Source of the DNA: CAZWVM01 sp964637705
GTDB taxonomy: Bacteria; UBA8481
Assembly (NCBI GenBank): GCA_964637705.1
Contig: CAZWVM010000016.1
Coordinates: 1 to 30,190, forward strand
Length of the DNA stretch: 30,190 nt
Reading direction: 5' to 3'
Shown here one piece after another: positions 24,043-30,190 of this stretch (the stretch's first letter is position 1; each line of letters opens with the position of its first letter). The notes below the pieces were generated by a model. It did not search any database and was not told the origin of the DNA. It saw only the letters and a program-made list of their open reading frames with translations. Position numbers and translations under genes: made by a program.

Positions 24043-24163
24043 TGTTGGGTTACCAGGTGCGCGGGAGCGGATGGTGCGGGTTCGTGACACACACCCTCCA
24101 CGGCTCCCCGGATGCTCCCGCGCCCATTTGTCACGACCTGTCGGGCGAAAGGAGGCGATGGCC
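24043..24163 (+). promoter_or_regulatory. Leader-like spacer before cheY with two mutually exclusive dyads
   Basis: Dyad A: GCGCGGGAGC (24059-24068) with GCTCCCGCGC (24114-24123). Dyad B: TCGTGACA (24082-24089) with TGTCACGA (24129-24136), extendable by GG/CC across one bulged T. The left arm of B lies inside the loop of A and the right arm outside, so the two helices cannot both form without a pseudoknot. The ribosome binding site of cheY follows 14 bases later. This could be a translational or transcriptional switch, or a processing site. No promoter was recognised. Confidence 0.4.
24150..24155 (+). promoter_or_regulatory. Strong Shine-Dalgarno AGGAGG that decides the cheY start
   Basis: AGGAGG lies eight bases before the ATG at 24164 but only two before the in-frame ATG at 24158. 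The second ATG is therefore the likely start. Confidence 0.75.
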
Positions 24164-24526
24164 ATGGGGAAACGGGTGATGATCGTGGATGACGCTCCCT
24201 TCATGCGCGTCATGATCGCGAACGCGTTGCGGCCGAAAGGCTATGAGATCGTGGCGGAAGCGACGGATGGGGACGAGGCGGTCGCGTTGCATCGCGAGAT
24301 GAAACCGGACGTCACGACCCTGGACATCGTGATGCAGCGCATGTCGGGCATCGAGGCATTGAGGGAGATCCGAAAGGAGGATCCCTCGGCTCGCATCGTC
24401 ATGGTCTCCGCCATCGACCAGCGTGACGCCCTCATGGAAGCCATCCGCCTCGGCGCGGCCGACTTCGTCGTGAAGCCCTTCGACGCCGAACGCATCGTCT
24501 CGGCCGTCACCCGGGCCCTGGGGTGA
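24164..24526 (+). CDS. cheY: Chemotaxis response regulator CheY
   Basis: 120 residues, a single receiver domain. Acidic pocket Asp9 and Asp10, phosphoacceptor Asp54, Ser82 in the switch position and Lys104. CheA should phosphorylate it and CheC dephosphorylate it. Usually it binds a flagellar motor switch, but no flagellar gene is in the window. The residue after DIVM is Gln58 instead of the nearly invariant Pro (DIVMQRMSG), an unusual change in the loop next to the phospho-site. It has its own strong ribosome binding site after a structured 121-base spacer, so it may be expressed at a different level from the genes before it. Confidence 0.96.
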   Translation: MGKRVMIVDDAPFMRVMIANALRPKGYEIVAEATDGDEAVALHREMKPDVTTLDIVMQRMSGIEALREIRKEDPSARIVMVSAIDQRDALMEAIRLGAADFVVKPFDAERIVSAVTRALG

Positions 24527-24531
24527 GAGCG

Positions 24532-24624
24532 GTGTGGCATACGCACTTACGCTTTTCAGGGCATTGAGGGTGGTCAGGCGAGATGACCCCACGTGACGGG
24601 AGCGTAAGTGCGTATGCCTGACAC
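24532..24624. repeat. Perfect 18-bp inverted repeat around a 47-bp core, between cheY and cheB
   Basis: GGCATACGCACTTACGCT (24536-24553) and AGCGTAAGTGCGTATGCC (24601-24618) are perfect reverse complements. The pairing extends outward as GTGT (24532-24535) with ACAC (24621-24624) across a 2-base bulge. The core holds a weaker inner dyad (TGGTCA / TGACC, 24571-24576 / 24584-24588). The right arm contains both possible cheB start codons (GTG 24608, ATG 24614). This looks like a MITE or REP-like element that supplied the cheB start, or a hairpin that hides the cheB ribosome binding site. No target duplication was seen. Confidence 0.8.
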
Positions 24625-25696
24625 TCGTGTTCTCATCGTCGATGACTCGGCTCTCATGAGGAAGATGCTCTCCGACGCGTTGGGCGCGGTGCCCGGCCTC
24701 TCCGTCGTCGGAACGGCACCGAACGGTTCCATCGCCCTCGCCAAGGCCGCCGATCTCAATCCCGACGTCATCACGCTCGACATGGACATGCCCGGGATGG
24801 ACGGACTCGAGGTCCTGGAACGGATCATGGCCTCCGACAATCCCCGGCCGGTCATCATGTTCTCCTCCCTCACAAAAAGGGGCGCGGAGGTGACGTTGCA
24901 GGCGCTCGAGGGGGGAGCGGCGGATTACGCGACCAAGCCGGCAGGGCTCCATAGTGCCGCCGGCGGCGCTTCCTTCGAGGAATGCGTCGCCGATCTCGCG
25001 CGAAAGATCCGGGCGGTGGCGCGCTTCAAGCCGGCCCGGCGGCCGGCGCGCGCCGCCGCGCCCGAGGTCACCGGGCCCGTTCCGGCGTCCCCGACCTCGC
25101 GTCCGGCTTCTTCCGGAAGCCTGGATCCCGAGCGCTTCGTCGCCCTCGGAATCTCGACCGGAGGGCCTCCGGCTCTCACCGCGCTTCTTCCCTCCCTGCC
25201 GCCGGATCTGCCGCCCTTCGCCATCGTTCAACACATGCCGGTCTCCTTCATTCCCTCCTTCGCCGAGCGATTGAACAAGGTGTCGTCCCTCGACGTGCGC
25301 GTGGCGGAGGACGGCGTCGTCGTACGCCCCGGCCAGTGCCTCGTCGCGCCCGGGGACCGCCACCTCGAGATCTTCCGCTCGGGCGGCGTCTACCGCGCGC
25401 GCGTCTTCGAGGGGGCGAAGGTCGGCGGACACATGCCGGCGGCCGACGTGCTCCTCAAGTCCGTGGCCGCGGCCGCCGGGGAGAAGGCCGTCGGTGTCCT
25501 CATGACCGGCATGGGGCGCGACGGCGCGGACGGGTTGGCCGCCATCCGCAAGGGAGGGGGACGCACGATCGCGCAGAACGAGAAGACCTGCGTGGTCTAC
25601 GGCATGCCGAAGGCGGCCGTGGAGGAGGGAAACGCGGAGCGGGTCCTGCCTCTCGAGGAGATCGCCCGCGGCATCGTGGAATTCTGCCGGCGATAA
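24614..25696 (+). CDS. cheB: Chemotaxis protein-glutamate methylesterase/deamidase CheB
   Basis: 360 residues from the ATG at 24614. Receiver 1-120 (Asp10, Asp11, phosphoacceptor Asp56) followed by a Pro/Ala-rich linker and the C-terminal methylesterase domain with its catalytic triad: Ser181 (GISTGG), His207 (QHMP) and Asp303 (MGRDGADG). CheB-P removes methyl groups from receptors, opposing CheR. The start is ambiguous: GGGAG (24598-24602) is 5 bases from a GTG at 24608 and 11 from the ATG. Both starts are inside the right arm of the 18-bp inverted repeat, so a folded mRNA would block initiation. It is the last chemotaxis gene of the operon. Confidence 0.96.
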   Translation: MPDTRVLIVDDSALMRKMLSDALGAVPGLSVVGTAPNGSIALAKAADLNPDVITLDMDMPGMDGLEVLERIMASDNPRPVIMFSSLTKRGAEVTLQALEGGAADYATKPAGLHSAAGGASFEECVADLARKIRAVARFKPARRPARAAAPEVTGPVPASPTSRPASSGSLDPERFVALGISTGGPPALTALLPSLPPDLPPFAIVQHMPVSFIPSFAERLNKVSSLDVRVAEDGVVVRPGQCLVAPGDRHLEIFRSGGVYRARVFEGAKVGGHMPAADVLLKSVAAAAGEKAVGVLMTGMGRDGADGLAAIRKGGGRTIAQNEKTCVVYGMPKAAVEEGNAERVLPLEEIARGIVEFCRR

Positions 25697-25750
25697 TTTC
25701 CGTCGACCGGGCTCTCCCGATGGAGGAGAATTCCACCCGTGAGGATATCC

Positions 25751-27388
25751 ATGCCCGAATCCGCGCCGCACATCGCACCCGACGGTGAGTCATCCCGTCC
25801 CGGTCGTCATCCGCAGCCGCTCTCGGCCGCCCAGGGCGTCTTGGGCCTTCCCCTGCGCCTCCTCGACCTCCTGACGCTTCTTCTCGCCGTCGTCATCGCC
25901 GACGGTTTCCTCTACCACGAGGTGGGAGGCACGGGCTACGCCCTCGCCATCCTCTCCTGGACGTTCCTCTTCTGGATCACGGCGCCCGTACGGCGCCTCC
26001 GACCCGCCGTCATCCTCTGTCTCCTCCTGAATCTCATCCTCGCCGCCGGTCTCTTATGGAATGCCGGTTTCTGGAGCGTCGTCGCGCCCTTCACGCTCCT
26101 CTTCGGCATGGCCGTCATCACCCGCAGCCGCCATGATCATCTCCTCGACGGGATTTTGGTGAGCGCGGCCTCGGCCGCGTTCAGTCCTCTGCGCCTCGCC
26201 GGTCACGGCCTCTTCGTTCTCGGCGGTCTGCGGCGTCGCAGGGAGGCCGTCTCGCAGGGGGCTCTTCGCTATGCCCTGCCCCTCTCCGCGGCGCTCTTCA
26301 TCATCCTCGTCTTCGGCTGGATCTTCAGCGAAGCGAACCCGGTGGTCAGCTACTGGGTCGGATGGTTCTTCGAGAAGCTATGGGATCTCGTCGAGGAGAT
26401 CCTGCCCGACATCCCGAGGCTGTTTCTCTGGGGATTCACGGCCTCTCTCGCCGCCGGTCTCATCAAGCCCTTCCTCGCCGCGCCGGCCCTCTGCGAGAAG
26501 GAGACGCAGGAAACCCCGGAGGCCGCGTCTTCCTTCACGGAGACCCTGGCGCTCACGGCCCTCTTCTCCCTCGCCGCCGCCGTCACGGTCTTCCTTTTCT
26601 ACAATCTCCTCGACGCCGTCTACCTCTGGGGCAAGGCCTCGCTTCCCGAGGGCATGACCTTCTCGCAATACGCACGGAAAGGCGCGGGATGGCTCACCTT
26701 CGCGCTCTTCCTCTCGACGGCCGTGATCGGCGCCGCATCGTCGCAGGCCCTGCGCGCCGACCGAAAGCGTGGTTGGATCGTCGGCCTCTCCTGGGCCTGG
26801 ATCGCCCTCGATCTCCTCCTCGCCCTCGGCGCCCTGCGCCGCATCCACCTCTACGTCGGCTACAACGGCCTGACGCCCCTGAGGATGACCGGCGTCTTCG
26901 GCGTCTTCATCGTCACGGCGGGGCTCGCCGTCATGGGCATGAAGATCGCGGCCGGCCGGAACTTCGTCTGGATCGTGAGGCGCTACGTCGTCGTCTTCCT
27001 CGCCGGCGTCTCCGTGTATGCCGTGGTGCCCGAGGAGATGATCTCCTCCGGGTACAACACGCGGATCGTCATGAGGGGCAACCCGGCTCCGCTCGTCTGG
27101 CTCTTCGAGGAGCATACCTGGCTCGGGCGCCGGCGCATCGATCCCGAGGGACTCCCCCCGCTGACACCTCTCCTCGATCACCCCGATCCCGTGATCGCGC
27201 GCGGCGTCGCGGCGTATCTCGAGGAGGAGCGGGAGCGGCTGGAACTCGCGTCGAGGAACGAGGGTTGGCGGTCGTGGCAGGGGTCCGTGGTGGTGGCAAG
27301 AAATGCGCTTGATGGCATCCGCGGACGACTCACCGACGACTCGACGGCGCTCGAGGCCCTGCGCGACCGCGTCGTGAACTATCGCTGA
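25751..27388 (+). CDS. Polytopic membrane protein, DUF4173-like
   Basis: 545 residues from the ATG at 25751. About ten hydrophobic segments fill residues 30 to 430; the C-terminal 110 residues are soluble and charged. The segment FLFYNLLDAVYLW and the later LRRIHLYVGYNGLTPLRM match the pattern I associate with the DUF4153/DUF4173 family of integral membrane proteins of unknown function. Two starts compete: GTG 25739 preceded by GGAGGAG at ten bases, or ATG 25751 preceded by GAGGA at five; they differ by four residues. It follows cheB by about 50 bases without a visible terminator and shares TGATG with the next gene, so the two are coupled. Confidence 0.75.
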   Translation: MPESAPHIAPDGESSRPGRHPQPLSAAQGVLGLPLRLLDLLTLLLAVVIADGFLYHEVGGTGYALAILSWTFLFWITAPVRRLRPAVILCLLLNLILAAGLLWNAGFWSVVAPFTLLFGMAVITRSRHDHLLDGILVSAASAAFSPLRLAGHGLFVLGGLRRRREAVSQGALRYALPLSAALFIILVFGWIFSEANPVVSYWVGWFFEKLWDLVEEILPDIPRLFLWGFTASLAAGLIKPFLAAPALCEKETQETPEAASSFTETLALTALFSLAAAVTVFLFYNLLDAVYLWGKASLPEGMTFSQYARKGAGWLTFALFLSTAVIGAASSQALRADRKRGWIVGLSWAWIALDLLLALGALRRIHLYVGYNGLTPLRMTGVFGVFIVTAGLAVMGMKIAAGRNFVWIVRRYVVVFLAGVSVYAVVPEEMISSGYNTRIVMRGNPAPLVWLFEEHTWLGRRRIDPEGLPPLTPLLDHPDPVIARGVAAYLEEERERLELASRNEGWRSWQGSVVVARNALDGIRGRLTDDSTALEALRDRVVNYR

Positions 27389-28281
27389 TGACCATTCGCA
27401 CCGACCTCCTGCGCGCCGCCCTGGCCGCAGCCCTGCTCGTTCTTCCCGTGCGGGCCGAATGCCCCTGCAACTCGCCCGGCGCGGCTGAACCCGCGGGGGG
27501 GCCCGTCGGCCGCCTCCCCGACGGCGCTCTCGATCTTTTGAATCTCGATGTCCCCTTCGGATTCGCTCCCGTCGGTGCCGGCCGCGACGCCGCTTCGGGA
27601 CTTCCCCTGCGGATCCGTCACCTCGGAACCGGCATGCAGCTCGTCCTCGTCCCGGCCGCGGAATTCCGGATGGGAGCGCCCGAGGGACAGGGCAATACCG
27701 ACGAGCATCCGCGACATCGCGTTCTCCTCTCCCCCTTCTGGATCGGCGTGACGGAGGTGACGAACGGCGAATATCGCGTCCTGGGCGACCCCTTCGCGGG
27801 CCGTGCGCGCGGGCCCGACCGCCATCCGGTCGTTGACGTCTCATGGCAGGAAGCGGACCAGTGGAGCCGCCTCGCGGGCCTCCGGCTCCCGACGGAGGCG
27901 GAATGGGAGGCGGCGGCGCGCGGAACGACGGGACGGCGTTTTCCCTGGGGCAACACGTGGAACGCCGGCAAGGGAAACTTCTCGGGCCGCGTTGCCTCCG
28001 TCGGATCCCGGCCCGGAGGCGCATCGCCCTACGGTTGCCTCGACATGGCCGGGAACGCGTGGGAGTGGTGCGCGGATCTCTACGACGAGAACTACTACGC
28101 CCGTTCCCCTCTGGTCGATCCTGCCGGACCCGCCGGATCCGGCCACCACGTCATCCGCGGCGGCGGATCAGGGGACGATCTCCTCAACGGCTACGGCGTG
28201 ACGCTGCGCGCCTACGGCGCCCCGGCCTTCCGCAGCGCCACGACGGGTTTCCGCGCGGCCGTCTCGCCGTGGAGGAAATAG
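27388..28281 (+). CDS. Secreted SUMF1/FGE-sulfatase-fold protein lacking the catalytic cysteines
   Basis: 297 residues. A signal peptide (LLRAALAAALLVLPVRA, then ECPC) predicts export, the two Cys after the cleavage site perhaps forming a disulfide. The fold signatures are strong: MQLVLVPAAEFRMG, FWIGVTEVTNGEY, LPTEAEWEAAARG, FPWGN, DMAGNAWEWCADLYD, VIRGGG and TTGFRAA. Real formylglycine-generating enzymes have two active cysteines in the loop after the RGGS motif; here that stretch (about 252-285) has none, so sulfatase activation is not expected. The wider family includes ergothioneine-type and ligand-binding members. Its start overlaps the stop of the membrane protein by one base (TGATG). 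It ends convergently 3 bases from phoR. Confidence 0.85.
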   Translation: MTIRTDLLRAALAAALLVLPVRAECPCNSPGAAEPAGGPVGRLPDGALDLLNLDVPFGFAPVGAGRDAASGLPLRIRHLGTGMQLVLVPAAEFRMGAPEGQGNTDEHPRHRVLLSPFWIGVTEVTNGEYRVLGDPFAGRARGPDRHPVVDVSWQEADQWSRLAGLRLPTEAEWEAAARGTTGRRFPWGNTWNAGKGNFSGRVASVGSRPGGASPYGCLDMAGNAWEWCADLYDENYYARSPLVDPAGPAGSGHHVIRGGGSGDDLLNGYGVTLRAYGAPAFRSATTGFRAAVSPWRK

Positions 28282-28284
28282 GGT

Positions 28285-29367
28285 CTACCCCGCCGGCAGC
28301 CGGATCGTGAAGACGCTCCCCTTCCCGATCTCGCTCGTCACCGCGATCTCGGCGCCGTGCGCCATGCAGATGTGCTTCACGATGGCCAGGCCCAGCCCGG
28401 TTCCGCCGAGCTTGCGACTGCGCGCCTTGTCCACGCGGTAGAAGCGCTCGAAGAGGCGCGGCAGATGCTCCTCCTCGATCCCGTGCCCGTTGTCCTTGAC
28501 GCGGATCGCGATCTCGCGGCCGGTCCGTTCCGCGCCCACGTTCACCTCGCTGCCGGGATCGCTGTACTTGATGGCGTTGTCGATGAGGTTGACGACGGCC
28601 TGCTCCATGAGGACGTGGTTGTGGGGCACGACGAGATCGGCGGAGCAGTCGAGCGTCAAGCGCATCTGGCGCTCCGCCGCCCGGGGGCCGCAGACCTCGA
28701 TCGCGTTCTCCAGGGCCTCCCGGATCCCGCGCTCCTCCAGGGCCACCTCGCCGCGCTCCTGGTCCTGTTCGATCCGCGCGAGCGAGAGCAGGTCCTCGAT
28801 GATGGCGTTCAGGCGATCGGCCTGCTTCGCCGCGATGTCGAGGAACTTCTCGGCGTTCTCGGGATCGTGGAGCGCGCCGTCCTTCAGGGTCTCGATGAAG
28901 CCCTTGATCGCCGTGATCGGGGTCTTCAGCTCGTGTGAGACGTTCGCGACGAAGTCGCGGCGGATCTGTTCCAACTGCTTCAGCCTCGTCAGGTCCTGGA
29001 TGACGACGAGGGCGCCGGCGGGACGGCCCGCGGTGTCCTTCAAGGGCACGCCGCGGGCCGAGAGCACCTTCTCCTCCCCGCCGTTCAGCCGGATCTCTCC
29101 TTCCACCGGTTCATCCGCCCCGAGCGCGCGTTCCGTGAACCGCCGCAGCGTCTCGACGCGAAACGCGGATCGGAAATCGCGGCCCGCGATCGATTCCGCG
29201 CCCGCGCCGACCCAGGCCGCGGCGATCGCGTTGATCTGGCGGACCGTGCCGTCGGAGGAGACGACGAAGGCCCCCTCCGAAAGGGCGGCAAAGAGGGCGT
29301 CAATGGTGAGGGCGGCGCCCGCCGCGCCTGTGGCGCCCGCCGCGCCCTCCTTTCCCGGGGCCGACAT
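28285..29367 (-). CDS. phoR: PhoR-like sensor histidine kinase without membrane segments
   Basis: 360 residues from the ATG at 29367, two bases past the phoB stop. PAS domain about 20-130, HisKA with VSHELKTPITAIKGF and phospho-acceptor His145, then HATPase boxes NLIDNAIKYSD, DNGHGIEE and GGTGLGL. The sequence order and the phoU-phoB context identify the phosphate sensor. Unlike typical PhoR, no hydrophobic helix precedes the PAS: residues 1-19 are only Gly/Ala-rich, and the upstream DNA is phoB. So this PhoR should be cytoplasmic and take its signal from PhoU or the PAS domain. The Gly/Ala-rich start is encoded by two copies of GCGCCCGCCGCGCC (29315-29328, 29333-29346), an 18-base in-frame period. 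Confidence 0.9.
   Translation of the reverse strand: MSAPGKEGAAGATGAAGAALTIDALFAALSEGAFVVSSDGTVRQINAIAAAWVGAGAESIAGRDFRSAFRVETLRRFTERALGADEPVEGEIRLNGGEEKVLSARGVPLKDTAGRPAGALVVIQDLTRLKQLEQIRRDFVANVSHELKTPITAIKGFIETLKDGALHDPENAEKFLDIAAKQADRLNAIIEDLLSLARIEQDQERGEVALEERGIREALENAIEVCGPRAAERQMRLTLDCSADLVVPHNHVLMEQAVVNLIDNAIKYSDPGSEVNVGAERTGREIAIRVKDNGHGIEEEHLPRLFERFYRVDKARSRKLGGTGLGLAIVKHICMAHGAEIAVTSEIGKGSVFTIRLPAG
29315..29346. repeat. In-frame tandem repeat in the 5' end of phoR
   Basis: Two 14-bp copies of GCGCCCGCCGCGCC at an 18-bp period encode the Gly/Ala-rich residues 8-18 of PhoR. Unequal pairing here would change length by six codons without a frameshift. Confidence 0.6.
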
Positions 29368-29369
29368 CG

Positions 29370-30062
29370 TCAATCCCGGAACCGGTACCCGATGCCGCGC
29401 ACCGTCTCGATGTGCTTCCCGGCCGCCCCCAGCTTGCGCCGGAGGCCCACGATCTGGACGTCGACCGCGCGCAGGGTCACGGGATAGTCCGGACCCTGCA
29501 CCTCCTCGACGATCCGGTCCCTCTCGAAGACCCATCCCGCGTTGCGGGCGAGGAAATGGAGAATGCGGAACTCGGTGAGAGTCAGGGCGACCGCCTTGTT
29601 CTTCACGCGGCATTCGTGCCGCCCCGGGTGCAACTCGATCTCGTGCACTCGGATGACCGAAGTCTCGTCACGGTTCACCGCGGCCGCGGTGCGGCGCCGG
29701 ATCGCCGTGCGCACGCGCGAGATCAGGACCTTCGGGCTGAAGGGCTTGGTGATGTAGTCGTCGGCCCCGAGCTCCAGCCCGGCCACGATGTCGGATTCCT
29801 CGCTCTTGGCGGTGAGCATCAGGACCGGGATCGCGGCCGTCTTCGGATCGTTCTTCAGGGCACGGCAGACCTCCATTCCATCGATGCCGGGAAGCATGAG
29901 GTCGAGGATCAAAAGGTCCGGGGGACGCTTCTTCGCCTCCAGGAGGCCGCGCTCGCCCGAGGTGACGCCCGTCACCTCGTAACCCTCTTTGGCGAGGTTG
30001 TACTTGATCAGGTCGAGAATGTCCTCTTCGTCCTCGACGACGAGGACGCGCATCCGAGGCAT
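29370..30062 (-). CDS. phoB: PhoB-like response regulator (OmpR/PhoB family)
   Basis: 230 residues. Receiver 1-125 with Glu10, Asp11, phosphoacceptor Asp54, Thr84 and Lys106, then a winged-helix DNA-binding domain (about 130-230) ending in the typical VRGIGYRFRD. Such regulators activate phosphate-starvation genes by binding pho boxes. ATG at 30062 has AAAGGA seven bases upstream; a second ATG three codons later is less well placed. It sits between phoU and phoR with gaps of three and two bases, so the three form one operon. No pho box is visible inside the window because the operon promoter lies beyond the right edge. Confidence 0.94.
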   Translation of the reverse strand: MPRMRVLVVEDEEDILDLIKYNLAKEGYEVTGVTSGERGLLEAKKRPPDLLILDLMLPGIDGMEVCRALKNDPKTAAIPVLMLTAKSEESDIVAGLELGADDYITKPFSPKVLISRVRTAIRRRTAAAVNRDETSVIRVHEIELHPGRHECRVKNKAVALTLTEFRILHFLARNAGWVFERDRIVEEVQGPDYPVTLRAVDVQIVGLRRKLGAAGKHIETVRGIGYRFRD

Positions 30063-30065
30063 GGC

Positions 30066-30190
30066 TCAGTCCTTTCCCGCCGGCGCGATCTTCAAGATCG
30101 GCCCCCGGCGACCCTTGGCCCCCTCCGTATGATATTCCTCCGTCCGGTGCCTCACAATCTCCCCCTCGACCATGTAGATGACGTCCTCCG
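30066..30190 (-). CDS. phoU: Phosphate transport regulator PhoU, C-terminal fragment
   Basis: The last 40 codons of an open frame that enters from the right edge on the minus strand, ending with TGA at 30066-30068. It reads EDVIYMVEGEIVRHR followed by a hydrophilic tail ending ILKIAPAGKD. The segment matches the closing helix of PhoU (typically NIAEDVIYLVxGxxVRH). PhoU represses the Pho regulon and links the PstSCAB transporter with PhoR. Its stop is three bases from the phoB start. The tail after VRH is longer than in E. coli PhoU. Confidence 0.8.
   Translation of the reverse strand, partial: EDVIYMVEGEIVRHRTEEYHTEGAKGRRGPILKIAPAGKD

Noticed and set aside
27388..28281. Annotation as a genuine formylglycine-generating enzyme.
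   Set aside because: No cysteine pair in the expected C-terminal loop and no sulfatase gene nearby.

Overview
The window is a high-GC (about two thirds G+C by eye), gene-dense stretch of a Gram-negative-type bacterial chromosome. Several lipoprotein and secretion signals, a PilT-type pilus ATPase, HypA/HypB nickel chaperones, PhoU/PhoB/PhoR and a large chemosensory operon point to a free-living, signalling-rich bacterium, perhaps a deltaproteobacterial, acidobacterial or related uncultured lineage. I cannot fix the phylum from the sequence alone. I saw no tRNA, rRNA, CRISPR array, transposase or phage gene.

Layout. 1-272: 3' end of a DEAD-box RNA helicase gene. 279-3633 (minus): hypA-hypB-pilT-PLD lipoprotein, four tightly packed or overlapping genes. 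3738-5566 (plus): an LEA14/WHy-type lipoprotein translationally coupled to a secreted CE1/PHB-depolymerase-like esterase. 5563-6713 (minus): a metallo-beta-lactamase-fold hydrolase coupled to an 82-residue unknown protein. 6918-7865 (minus): a DRE-TIM aldolase-like enzyme with a strong hairpin downstream. 8007-13657 (plus): a giant soluble kinase (REC-PAS3-GAF-PAS2-GAF-PAS-HisKA-HATPase) overlapping an NtrC-type sigma54 activator.

13813-25696 (plus): a chemosensory operon in the order receiver-RsbW-like kinase fusion, STAS, CheW, MCP, MCP-hemerythrin, CheR, dual-Hpt CheA, CheC, CheD, CheY, CheB. 25751-28281 (plus): a DUF4173-like membrane protein and a secreted SUMF1-fold protein. 28285-30190 (minus): a phoU (partial)-phoB-phoR operon with a PhoR that lacks membrane segments.

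How the genes work together. The most unusual part is 13.8-25.7 kb. A complete CheA/W/R/B/C/D/Y pathway is co-transcribed with a receiver fused to an anti-sigma-type serine kinase and with a STAS antagonist. This suggests that the array drives a partner switch (sigma factor or other target) and not only a motor; no flagellar genes are present. One receptor carries a hemerythrin domain in which one of the usual iron-ligand histidines is asparagine. The only two long spacers in the operon's second half (before cheY and before cheB) both contain strong dyads. The one before cheB is a perfect 18-bp inverted repeat whose right arm contains the cheB start codon.
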